35,784 bases of DNA from positions 1 through 35,784 of the forward strand of contig JAUREI010000016.1 of the NCBI GenBank assembly GCA_030827515.1, read 5' to 3'. The DNA is from Prosthecobacter sp. Its GTDB lineage: Bacteria; Verrucomicrobiota; Verrucomicrobiia; Verrucomicrobiales; Verrucomicrobiaceae. Position numbers and translations under genes: made by a program. Under the pieces are notes generated by a model, which was not told the origin of the DNA, searched no databases, and saw only the letters and a program-made list of their open reading frames with translations. Positions 1 to 7,672 of the stretch are shown piece after piece. Positions within the stretch are counted from its first letter, which is position 1. The number at the start of each line of letters is the position of its first letter.

Positions 1-1588
1 ATTGGCGGACAAGGGGATGCGGATGATCGAGCTGGGCGGCCACGGCCTCCTGCACACGCGGCTCGCCGATCCAGCGATCGAGGCTGAGCGTGGCGCTGGC
101 CTTCCAGACGGGAATTTCCTCACTGCCGAGCAGTTCCAGCAGGCCGTCGCGGCCCTCGGGCCGGCCCAGGCGCGCCTGAGCCATGGCGAAGGCGCGCTTG
201 CGGGTGTGGCGCTCCATCTTCGGGCCATACCATTTCTCGACGGCCTGCAGGGCCCAGTCGACGCTCTGGTCCTGATGGCACTTGTTGCAGGCGTTGGGCA
301 CGCCGTGCTCCTTGGTGAGCAAAGGATCGGGTATGGTGAATCCGTGATCGTGGCGCGGGTGCCTCTGCATGTAGGTCGTCTGCGGCATGTGGCAGTTGAT
401 GCACTGGTTGCCGGTGCTCTCCGCCTTGTGAAAGCTGTGGACCTCGGGCAGGATGGGGGGGGCATTGGGAAAGCCTCCGGGAGTGTGGCAGCGCATGCAC
501 AGCTGATTGCCGGGCAGCAGGGTCTCCATGCTGTGCATGTCGTGGCAGTCCATGCAGCGAACGCCGGCATGATACATGCGGCTGCTCAGGAAGCTGGCAA
601 ACTCGTAGTTCTCGTCGCGAATCTGGCCATCGGGATAGTAGATGTCAGTGCCATCGGTGACGGTCAGCAGGTAATGATCCCAGAAAGACTCTCCGGGCAC
701 AAAGTCACCCGTGATCTCACCGCGGCGGGCATGGCAGCCGGCACAATTCTCGATGTGCTGGTCGCGGCTCCACTTGACGAGGTGCGGATCGCCCTTGCCC
801 CCGGGGTTGGCTCTCTGCCAGTCGTCGTGCGCCTTCATGGGGCCGTGGCAGGATTCGCAACTGACAGTGAGCTGGGCCATGGAAGTGTGGTAGCTGTCCG
901 ACTCCGGATCGTAGTTCTTGCGTAGTCGCGTGTTGTGGCAGCTCGCGCACATCTGGTTCCAGACCATGCCGCGTCCGGTCCAGTGCCCCCATTCACCCGG
1001 CCGACGGTCCTCGTCGCCATACACATTGAACCAGTCGCCCCTGTGGGGATCGTAGCAGGCCTCCATGGCGTGCAGGCGTCCGCCGCCGCCCGCGACCAGA
1101 AACTGCCGCAGCGGGTCATTGCCAATGACGCGCTCCACCCGCCAGGGCCCGGGTTGGTTGTCAAAACCGGGGGACACAATCTCGAAGGCGTCGCCATTCC
1201 GGCGGGCCTCACTGGTCTGGCTGCCATGCCGGAAGGACTGAGCCGGCTCAAAGGCGGCGAGATCGAGCCGGGAATCGGGCAGGCGCTCCGCGAGGCCGTG
1301 GTTGGAACCTTTCCATTTCGCATGCTCAGTGGCATGACACTGTGCGCAGGAGGCGTCGCCGGCATACTGGGCGAACACGGCCTTCTCCTCCGGCAGGACA
1401 TACGTCACGACCGACACGGACGCAGGCGCCTCGACTGGGACGGTGATGTGATCAGCACGGGGCCAGAGCAGGGCAACGACGAGGGCAACGAAGGCACCGA
1501 TGCAAGCAAGCAGCACGGCCAAGCCGCGCGCCCGCGAGGGCGTCGCTGCAGTGCTGCCATCCTGCCGATTTTTCTTCATCCTCCTCAT
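1..1588 (-). CDS. Eight-heme multiheme cytochrome c (3' end outside window)
   Basis: Membrane-anchored or periplasmic multiheme c-type cytochrome, expected to carry electrons outside the cytoplasm. The frame is open from 1588 to the window edge, so the C-terminus is missing. Residues about 22-42 form one hydrophobic segment (signal anchor). Eight CXXCH heme sites are visible: CAQCH (residue 81), CASCH, CESCH, CAGCH, CMDCH, CMRCH, CINCH and CNKCH (residue 434). The spacing resembles the cytochrome c-554/paired-CXXCH families. After the last heme the protein continues without hemes into an alpha-helical, HEAT/TPR-like part, as in planctomycete and verrucomicrobial multiheme proteins. An in-frame ATG at 1579 is an alternative start, but the AGGAGG there touches that ATG with no spacer, so 1588 was chosen. 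It lies 36 bases downstream of the unknown gene at 1625-2569 and is probably cotranscribed. The redox partner and substrate cannot be told from sequence. Confidence 0.88.
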   Translation of the reverse strand, partial: MRRMKKNRQDGSTAATPSRARGLAVLLACIGAFVALVVALLWPRADHITVPVEAPASVSVVTYVLPEEKAVFAQYAGDASCAQCHATEHAKWKGSNHGLAERLPDSRLDLAAFEPAQSFRHGSQTSEARRNGDAFEIVSPGFDNQPGPWRVERVIGNDPLRQFLVAGGGGRLHAMEACYDPHRGDWFNVYGDEDRRPGEWGHWTGRGMVWNQMCASCHNTRLRKNYDPESDSYHTSMAQLTVSCESCHGPMKAHDDWQRANPGGKGDPHLVKWSRDQHIENCAGCHARRGEITGDFVPGESFWDHYLLTVTDGTDIYYPDGQIRDENYEFASFLSSRMYHAGVRCMDCHDMHSMETLLPGNQLCMRCHTPGGFPNAPPILPEVHSFHKAESTGNQCINCHMPQTTYMQRHPRHDHGFTIPDPLLTKEHGVPNACNKCHQDQSVDWALQAVEKWYGPKMERHTRKRAFAMAQARLGRPEGRDGLLELLGSEEIPVWKASATLSLDRWIGEPRVQEAVAAQLDHPHPLVRQ

Positions 1589-1624
1589 TACGCGGCGGAA
1601 GCCGGCGAAGTCAACGCCACAGGA

Positions 1625-2569
1625 TCAACGCACCGCCGGCATGCCCGCCGTGAGGCTGTCGCCGAGCCAGCGCACCAGCTCGCCGATCGCCTCGTGCTTC
1701 TTGGCCAGCGCGGAAAGCGCCTGCCAGTCGATGCGCGGCCGCAACACCGGCGCGGTGACCCGCTGGAGTCGCAGCTTGGCAAGCACGCTCTCAAACTCGG
1801 CCACGCCCATGGCGTGGAGATCCCGTGCGGCGGGCAGGTCGTCCAGCTGGGCGGCATGAATGCCCAGACTGCTGATGCCGACACCGAACTGGTTGCCGAG
1901 ACTGCGCAGGGCCTCGACGAGCGCCTCGTCACTGAGGGGTTCGGCAACCACCATCTCGCTCTGCAGCGTCCACCGGCTGGCGCTGAGGGTCTGGAAAAAC
2001 TCGGCGGCAAAGTTCTCGTGGTTGATACCGGTCTTCAGCTGCACGCCGGTGACGATGGCCTCCGGACCGCCGAGGTGCCGGCGCAGTCCCAGCATGGCCG
2101 TGTCAAAACGGGTGACGTCATCCGGGCCGGTCTCGAGGTCCCATTCGGCGACAACCATGTCGGGAACATCCCAGTGACTGCGCACCTCAACACCGTGGCC
2201 GGCGCGACCATTGAGCAGGAAGGGGTGCTGGGCGCGCAGCACGCAGAGGCGCTCGAAGATGGCAAGCAGGCGCAGGTAACGGCCAAGTCGCTGGTCGCCC
2301 TCGGCAGCGCCGAACAGGTAGCCGGAAGAAGATGCGACCACGCTGCGCGCCTGGCGCAGGTAGTACCCCTGTCCCTGGTCCACCTTGGCAATGGGCGAGG
2401 TGGAGTCGTAGGAAAGGATGGAGAAGTGGTAGCGCAGGGTGGCGTCGCTGTAGTCACCGGCGAGACGCAGGCGCACCATGCGGATGAGCTCGGTGCCCTT
2501 GATGGCCTGTTCGGGATCATCGGGAAGGATGTCCGGGAGAATGACTCTCAGTTGTTCGCGCAGGTTCAT
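1625..2569 (-). CDS. Unknown protein: N-terminal winged-helix-like region plus nuclease-fold-like C-terminus
   Basis: A 314-residue soluble protein with no signal peptide or membrane segment. Residues about 1-72 look like a winged-helix DNA-binding region (GTELIRMVRLRLAGDYSD, then a stretch ending GQGYYLR). Residues about 128-240 resemble the COG2958-type restriction-endonuclease-like fold: PDMVVAEWD near 136-144, QLKTGIN near 177-183, and FFQTLSASRW near 191-200. In a PD-(D/E)XK nuclease these would be PD at 136-137 and (D/E)XK at 177-179, but residue 177 is Gln, so catalysis may be lost. The family assignment is from motif memory and is tentative. It sits between the glycosyltransferase (52-base gap) and the multiheme cytochrome (36-base gap) on the same strand, which gives no clear functional hint. 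It could also be a transcriptional regulator. Confidence 0.75.
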   Translation of the reverse strand: MNLREQLRVILPDILPDDPEQAIKGTELIRMVRLRLAGDYSDATLRYHFSILSYDSTSPIAKVDQGQGYYLRQARSVVASSSGYLFGAAEGDQRLGRYLRLLAIFERLCVLRAQHPFLLNGRAGHGVEVRSHWDVPDMVVAEWDLETGPDDVTRFDTAMLGLRRHLGGPEAIVTGVQLKTGINHENFAAEFFQTLSASRWTLQSEMVVAEPLSDEALVEALRSLGNQFGVGISSLGIHAAQLDDLPAARDLHAMGVAEFESVLAKLRLQRVTAPVLRPRIDWQALSALAKKHEAIGELVRWLGDSLTAGMPAVR

Positions 2570-2621
2570 TCCGGCAGGCGGTGCTTGGGTGACGCAGGAT
2601 GCAAGTGGAAGGCGGCGCAGG

Positions 2622-3335
2622 TCAAGATGGAAACGCGGATTCTTTGCACCGAATGCGGACCCGCCGGCTGTTCAGCCAGCGCACGCCAAACATGTCGAGC
2701 GTCGCCCGCAGGGCGCGATTGCCGAAACCGTACTTGCTGGCACCATGCACCCGCGGCCGGTGGTTGACCGGCATTTCCGTGACGCGGTAGCCCATGGCGC
2801 CAACCAGCGCGGGGATGAAGCGGTGCATGCCGTTGAACGGCAGCAGCGATTCGCGACATTCTCGACGCATCACCTTGAGCGTGCAGCCGGTGTCACGCAC
2901 ATGATCGCCAACAAAGCGCGAGCGCACCGCGTTGGCGATCCGGCTCTGCCAGCGCTTGAAAGCGGTGTCCTTGCGGTTGGCGCGGTAGCCGCAGACCAGA
3001 TCCCAACCCTCGTCCAACCGCGCGATCAGGGCGGGGATGTCGGCCGGATCGTTCTGCAAATCGCCATCGAGGGTGACAAGCACCGCGCCGCGGGCGGCCA
3101 TCAGGCCGGCATACATCGCCGCGCTCTGGCCGGCATTGGCGGCGAATTCGATGAGTTGCGTGCGGCCGTCCAGCATCACCCTGGCGACGGTGGCATCCGT
3201 GCTGCCGTCATCGACCAGAATCAGCTCATAGTCGCGTCCGGAGAGTGCGGCACCCACCTGCCCCTGGAGTTCCCCCACATTGTCCTCTTCGTTGTAGAGT
3301 GGCACGATGATGGAGAGGGTGGGGGCGGATGGCAT
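2622..3335 (-). CDS. Family 2 glycosyltransferase (DPM1/ArnC-like)
   Basis: A 237-residue GT-A fold glycosyltransferase, expected to move a sugar from a nucleotide donor to a polyprenyl phosphate or envelope glycan on the cytoplasmic face of the membrane. It opens with the family's LSIIVPLYNEEDNV motif (residues about 7-20), then the nucleotide-binding LILVDDGSTDAT (about 38-49) and the metal-binding TLDGDLQNDP region (about 88-97, DGD). The C-terminus lacks the two membrane helices found in ArnC/GtrB proteins, so it is of the short soluble DPM1 type. It starts 6 bases after the lpxD stop codon and is very probably in the bamA-skp-lpxD operon, which supports a role in surface polysaccharide or lipid A-linked glycan. 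The exact sugar and acceptor are not determinable. Confidence 0.9.
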   Translation of the reverse strand: MPSAPTLSIIVPLYNEEDNVGELQGQVGAALSGRDYELILVDDGSTDATVARVMLDGRTQLIEFAANAGQSAAMYAGLMAARGAVLVTLDGDLQNDPADIPALIARLDEGWDLVCGYRANRKDTAFKRWQSRIANAVRSRFVGDHVRDTGCTLKVMRRECRESLLPFNGMHRFIPALVGAMGYRVTEMPVNHRPRVHGASKYGFGNRALRATLDMFGVRWLNSRRVRIRCKESAFPS

Positions 3336-3341
3336 GGGATA

Positions 3342-4403
3342 TCAGCGGGGTTCGCCGGAATTGGACTCGAGGGCGGTCAGGCGCTTCTCCAGCGTCCTGA
3401 GACGGTCGAGGATGTCGGGAATCTTTGCCGGCAGCGCAAGCAACTTACGCCCTTCCTGCAGCGGTTTGGCGGGAAAACCGGTGTAGGGGCCGGGCTCCGT
3501 GAGGCTCTTGGTCACACCCGCCTTGGCGAACAGAATGACCCTGTCGGCGATCTCCAGATGCCCGGCGATGCCGACTTGTCCGGCAACGGTGACATAGTCT
3601 CCCAGACGGGTGCTGCCGGAAATGCCCACCTGCGAGACGATGATGCAGTGCCGGCCGATGCGGACGTTGTGGCCGATCTGCACAAGGTTGTCGATTTTGG
3701 TTCCCTCCCCGATGATCGTGCGGCCGAAGCGGGCGCGGTCGATCGTCGTGCAGGCACCGATCTCAACATCATCGCCGATCTCGACCATGCCAACCTGCTC
3801 AATCTTCACGTGCCGACCATCGGTGAATTCGTAACCAAAACCGTCGCTGCCAACCACTGTGCCGCTGTGAACCACAACCCGGTTGCCGAGTTGGCAGCGT
3901 TCGCGCACGATGCTGTTGGCATGAAGCACGCAGTCCGCGCCAAGCCGGGCGCCGCGGCCGACGAAGGCGCCGGCTTGGATGATGCACCCATCACCGAGCA
4001 CGGCCCCCTCCTCGACCACCGCACAGGGACCGATGGAGACGCGGGAAGGATCCAGGCAGGCTTCCGGTGCCACCTGGGCGGATGGATGAACACCGGGGCG
4101 AAAGGCCGGTGGTTCCGGGGTGAAATGACGCACCACGGCGGAAAAGGCGAGGGTCGGATTCGCCACGACAATCAACGCAGGCACCTCGCCAGGCTCGCAC
4201 TCAAGGCCTTCGCCAATCAGGACGGCCGACGCACGCGTCGTTTTCAGCGCGGCAACATAGCGCTCATTGCCGACAAAGCTCACCTCGCCGGGCCCCGCAT
4301 CGGTGATGGAGTTGATGCCCGTCAGGCTCAGCGCCGGATCACCGCGCCGGATCTCACCGCCGACCAGTCCGGCCAGTTGCTGGAGGGTGAGGGGTGAACT
4401 CAT
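3342..4403 (-). CDS. lpxD: UDP-3-O-acylglucosamine N-acyltransferase LpxD
   Basis: Third step of lipid A synthesis: transfers a hydroxyacyl chain from acyl-ACP to the 2-amino group of UDP-3-O-acylglucosamine in the cytoplasm. The 353-residue length fits the family (about 340). The N-terminal uridine-binding domain (with NPTLAFSAVV) is followed by a long left-handed beta-helix of hexapeptide repeats (about 103-310, for example SIGPCAVVEEGAVLGDG). The catalytic His is in IDNLVQIGHNV (about residue 245). The C-terminus carries a short coiled coil (DILDRLRTLEKRL). The frame is open to a TTG at 4418, but the ATG at 4403 gives the usual N-terminus. Neighbours are skp upstream and a glycosyltransferase downstream, the classic bamA-skp-lpxD order. 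No Shine-Dalgarno sequence precedes the start. Confidence 0.96.
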   Translation of the reverse strand: MSSPLTLQQLAGLVGGEIRRGDPALSLTGINSITDAGPGEVSFVGNERYVAALKTTRASAVLIGEGLECEPGEVPALIVVANPTLAFSAVVRHFTPEPPAFRPGVHPSAQVAPEACLDPSRVSIGPCAVVEEGAVLGDGCIIQAGAFVGRGARLGADCVLHANSIVRERCQLGNRVVVHSGTVVGSDGFGYEFTDGRHVKIEQVGMVEIGDDVEIGACTTIDRARFGRTIIGEGTKIDNLVQIGHNVRIGRHCIIVSQVGISGSTRLGDYVTVAGQVGIAGHLEIADRVILFAKAGVTKSLTEPGPYTGFPAKPLQEGRKLLALPAKIPDILDRLRTLEKRLTALESNSGEPR

Positions 4404-4420
4404 CACGTGAAATGACAAGG

Positions 4421-4448
4421 GGCACGCCGCAAAGTCGCTCGGCGTGCC
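4421..4448 (-). promoter_or_regulatory. Perfect 9-bp inverted repeat between skp and lpxD
   Basis: Arms GGCACGCCG (4421-4429) and CGGCGTGCC (4440-4448) are exact reverse complements around a 10-base loop. In the minus-strand transcript this RNA hairpin lies after the skp stop and 17 bases before the lpxD ATG. It has no following T-run, so it does not look like a full intrinsic terminator. It may set the 3' end or stability of the skp message, or tune lpxD translation. The pairing is seen directly; the role is inference. Confidence 0.5.
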
Positions 4449-4468
4449 TGGGCTGTACGCGGTGCGGC

Positions 4469-5062
4469 TCAGGGCTTTTTCGGCGTCTCGGCGGACTCGG
4501 CGGGCTTTTTGTTGAGCTCGGCAATGACAAGATCCGTGATGTCGGTGACGTCCTTATAGTAAAGCAGCACGGGGACCGTCGAAAGACTCATGCCCGAGCG
4601 GTCAAAAACGAGATCAAAACCTTCGGCCTCAGCCTTGTCACGCACGGCGACGAGGATCTCGTCGTAGATGCCGCGGCGGATTTCCACATCCTCCTGCTTG
4701 AGCTGGGTGGTTCGGCGGTTCTGCATCTCACTGATCTCCTGCTCAAGCTCGCGCAGCTGCTTGGCCTTTTCCTCGAACTCGACGGCCTTCTTGTTGCGGA
4801 CCTCGGGCGAGCTGATCGGATCGCTGATCTCCTTTTTCAGCTTCTGCATGCCGTCCATGAGCGTCTTGTAACCCGTCCAGCGCTCGTTCATCTCGCGCTG
4901 AGCCTTGTCGACGTTGGCCTTGTACTTGTCGACCGCCAGCTTGGTCTTGTGAAACTCGGAAAAGGCCTTGGACATGTCGACCACGCCAAACTTGAGGTCG
5001 GCGGCGGCGGCTCCCGACAGCAGAGCGCCGGCGAGAAAAAGGGAAAGCAGGGGGCGGATCAT
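4469..5062 (-). CDS. OmpH/Skp-family periplasmic chaperone
   Basis: A 197-residue periplasmic chaperone that holds unfolded outer-membrane proteins on their way to the BAM complex. Residues 1-21 are a signal peptide (hydrophobic core LLSLFLAGALLSGAAAA), and the mature protein starts with the family's DLKFGVVDMSKAF strand. A long charged coiled coil follows (about 45-145, rich in Lys, Glu and Gln), forming the tentacles of the Skp trimer, and then the closing strand GFDLVFDRSG. The C-terminal tail is Lys/Pro-rich. It starts 19 bases after the bamA stop codon, in the conserved bamA-skp-lpxD order, which strongly supports the assignment. The leader is pyrimidine-rich with no Shine-Dalgarno sequence. 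Confidence 0.93.
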   Translation of the reverse strand: MIRPLLSLFLAGALLSGAAAADLKFGVVDMSKAFSEFHKTKLAVDKYKANVDKAQREMNERWTGYKTLMDGMQKLKKEISDPISSPEVRNKKAVEFEEKAKQLRELEQEISEMQNRRTTQLKQEDVEIRRGIYDEILVAVRDKAEAEGFDLVFDRSGMSLSTVPVLLYYKDVTDITDLVIAELNKKPAESAETPKKP

Positions 5063-5081
5063 GGAACGATGGAAACGGGGG

Positions 5082-7475
5082 TCAGAACTTGTAGCCCATG
5101 TTGAACTGGAAGCGCGGGCTGTTGCCGGTGAATTCGTCCTTGTGGACAGGAATGCCTAGGTCAAGGCGAATCGGGCCGATGGGCAGGAACATGCGCAGGC
5201 CGATGCCGGCGTTGGAGTAGAGCTCACCGTCCCCGACGATCGGGCCGCCGTTGCGGATGCCCTTGGCATTGCGCCCCTTGGAGGCGTTGATGTCGGTGCT
5301 GATGTAGCCAAGATCGTAGAACACGGCACCGCGCACCTTCTCGATGATCGGGAAGGAATACTCGGCGCTGGCGAAGATGGAGGAACTGCCGCCGATGGGT
5401 TCGCCGGAGATGTCCTTCGGACCGGCCTCACGGAAGTCATACCCGCGGACGTTGTTGGCGCCACCGAGGAACTGCCGCTCATAGATCGGGACGTCGCCCG
5501 ATCCCCAGGCATCCACAAAGCGGGCCATGCCCTCGAAGCTGACGATGCCGTCGCCAGGCAGGCTGAAGTACTGGATGCCGCCGAAGTTGGCGCCCCAGAC
5601 TTCCGCGTCGCCACCCAGACCCGACGCCATCAAACCGGCTTCCACCTTGTGACCCGTGCGGGTGATGAAAACGGTGTCGCGGGTGTCGTGGACCAGGCTG
5701 AAGTCAAGCTTGCTCTGGGTGAACTGGCCGTCCTCGTCCCGCAGGACCTGCGAGGTGCTGCGGCGGTTGTCGACGTCGATGTCGATGGACTGCAGGGTGT
5801 AAAGCCCCTCGATGTAGGCGTGATCACCGATGGGCTTGCGCAGGCCGATGGAAGTGCCCGCGTTGCGCTGGTCGAAGCGGTCCGACAGGTAGAACATGTT
5901 GCGGTAGAACAGTTCCGTGGTCAGCGCCAGCTTCTGGCCCATGAACCAGGGCTCGGTGAAGGACATGTTGAAGTCCTGGCGCTGGGGACCGAAGCGGATG
6001 TTCATGTTGAAGCGCTGACCAGCGCCGCGGAAGTCGCTCCAGTCGGTGATGTCAAAGTTGGTCTGCGTGACGTCGATGAAGCCAACAACGCTGTCGATCG
6101 AGCTGAAGCCGGCGCCGAAGTTGATGGTGCCCGTCGGCTTCTCGGTGACGTTGACCTCGATGTCCTTGAAGCCGGGAACCTCGGTGGTGACGGGGCGCAC
6201 AGTCAGCGGGTTGGCCTCGCCCGGGCCCTCGAAGTAGTTGAGGTTCTGCAGGCGCTGCTGGGCGTTTTCAAGGAGGACAGTGTTGAGTTCGTCGCCGGGC
6301 GTCAGCGGCAATTCACGGCGAATGACGCGGTCCTCGGTGTTGCTATTGCCGCTGATGTTGATCTTGCGGATGAAGGACTTGCCGCCCTCATAGACGCTGA
6401 AGGTGACATTGAGCTTGCCGGGGCCGGCGTCAGACAGCCGGGTCTCGACCCGTGCATCGGCGTAGCCGCGCGAGCCATAATAGTCCTGAATCATCTTTTC
6501 GTCGCCACCGACCTCGGTGCCGGAGTAAATCTGGCCGGGTTCGGTGAGCACGGCGGGCATCAACTCCTCCTTGGTGAAGAGGGTCAGCCCCTCAATCTCA
6601 AGGCCGGCCACCTCATACTGTCCGCCCTCGGTGATTTCGAAGACGAGGGCGACACGGTCATCGCTGACGGTTTCGCGGCGATAACCGACTTGGACGTAGA
6701 CGTATCCCTTGTCCTGGTAGGCCTTCTCGATCTTTCGCACGTCCTCAAGGACGGCCTGATTGTCGAGCTTGCCAGCCTTGCCCCAGAGGCGCCAGAAGGT
6801 CTTTTCCTTGGAGGTCAACTCGGCGCGCAGCTTCTTGTCGGGGATGGCGGTGTTGCCCTCAAAGCGAATGTCACCAATGAAGCCCTTGCCGCCCTCCTCA
6901 ATCTTGAACAGCAGGCTGGTGAAGCCGGGCTTGCTGGAAGGCGAGGTCTCGTAGGTGACGAGCGCGTCCGAGAAGCCCTTCTTTTGATACAGTTCAAGAA
7001 TTTTCTGCTGGGCGGCCGAGATCTTGATCTCGTCGACCGAATCGCCCACCTTGACCTCAATTTCTTTGCGCAGCTTGTCGTTGTCGAAAGCCCCGTTTCC
7101 CAGGAAGCTGATCTCGCCGATTCCGCCGCGGCCGGCGATGGTGACAATGACGCGCACACCCCCGGAAACATCCACCGCGCGGATGTCAACATTCTCAACG
7201 GCGCCGGTCTGATACAGGTTGCGCAGGTCACGCTCGACAGCCTCGTCGGTGTAGGGTTCACCCACCCGGGTGGACATCTGCGCGCGCACGCGGTCAGGGT
7301 CGAGGGCGGAGACGCCTTGAAATTCAACGTCGACGGCCCGGACAATCTTGCGGCTGGCGGGGGCTGGCGCATCCAGAGCGACCTGGGCCGCGAGAGGGGC
7401 GGCGGGAAGCAGTGCGGCCGCGACAAGCGCGCCGGCAACCCGGCGGGCGAGGGTGAGGACTCCGAGGGGCGTCAT
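5082..7475 (-). CDS. bamA: Outer membrane protein assembly factor BamA
   Basis: Central subunit of the BAM complex, which folds and inserts beta-barrel proteins into the outer membrane. The 797-residue length is typical. A signal peptide (about residues 1-30, ending PLAAQ) precedes five periplasmic POTRA domains (about 40-440); examples of POTRA motifs are VDVEFQGVSALD, IGDIRFEGNTAI and IRKINISGNSNT. The C-terminal half is the 16-strand Bac_surface_Ag barrel, containing FLGGANNVRGYDFRE (the conserved VRGF/Y loop 6 motif) and RLDLGIPV, and ending in NMGYKF with a terminal Phe, as required for barrel recognition. It is the first gene of the minus-strand cluster bamA-skp-lpxD-glycosyltransferase. 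The start is preceded by a pyrimidine-rich leader. Confidence 0.97.
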   Translation of the reverse strand: MTPLGVLTLARRVAGALVAAALLPAAPLAAQVALDAPAPASRKIVRAVDVEFQGVSALDPDRVRAQMSTRVGEPYTDEAVERDLRNLYQTGAVENVDIRAVDVSGGVRVIVTIAGRGGIGEISFLGNGAFDNDKLRKEIEVKVGDSVDEIKISAAQQKILELYQKKGFSDALVTYETSPSSKPGFTSLLFKIEEGGKGFIGDIRFEGNTAIPDKKLRAELTSKEKTFWRLWGKAGKLDNQAVLEDVRKIEKAYQDKGYVYVQVGYRRETVSDDRVALVFEITEGGQYEVAGLEIEGLTLFTKEELMPAVLTEPGQIYSGTEVGGDEKMIQDYYGSRGYADARVETRLSDAGPGKLNVTFSVYEGGKSFIRKINISGNSNTEDRVIRRELPLTPGDELNTVLLENAQQRLQNLNYFEGPGEANPLTVRPVTTEVPGFKDIEVNVTEKPTGTINFGAGFSSIDSVVGFIDVTQTNFDITDWSDFRGAGQRFNMNIRFGPQRQDFNMSFTEPWFMGQKLALTTELFYRNMFYLSDRFDQRNAGTSIGLRKPIGDHAYIEGLYTLQSIDIDVDNRRSTSQVLRDEDGQFTQSKLDFSLVHDTRDTVFITRTGHKVEAGLMASGLGGDAEVWGANFGGIQYFSLPGDGIVSFEGMARFVDAWGSGDVPIYERQFLGGANNVRGYDFREAGPKDISGEPIGGSSSIFASAEYSFPIIEKVRGAVFYDLGYISTDINASKGRNAKGIRNGGPIVGDGELYSNAGIGLRMFLPIGPIRLDLGIPVHKDEFTGNSPRFQFNMGYKF

Positions 7476-7531
7476 AGGAAGGGGAGCTGGGAACGGGGGA
7501 CTGGATTCCGGGCTGTCGCCGGGTTGTCGAA

Positions 7532-7560
7532 GTAATGCTGACCATCGAGAGGCGCGTCAA
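7532..7560 (-). promoter_or_regulatory. Possible sigma-70-type promoter for the bamA operon
   Basis: On the minus strand TTGACG (7560-7555) is followed after 17 bases by CATTAC (7537-7532), a weak -10 match (3 of 6). It lies about 57 bases upstream of the bamA ATG in the divergent gap. The -35 is good and the -10 is poor, so this is only a candidate. Confidence 0.3.
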
Positions 7561-7672
7561 GGTTTAAAAACAGCATTCACGAAACCCGGTGACGCGTGTC
7601 ATCACAGGAGTACCTGAGACAGTGACAACCCCCGCAGGAATATCCCGGCCGGCGCGTTTTTGCTCTTACACC

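Noticed and set aside
2-2767. Long plus-strand open frames opposite the cytochrome and its neighbour
   Set aside because: The minus strand codes eight CXXCH motifs and a conserved unknown; the plus frames are antisense shadows of high-GC codons with no recognisable motif.
5649-7535. Plus-strand open frame of about 628 codons opposite bamA
   Set aside because: It is antisense to a full-length, well-conserved bamA and has no family features.
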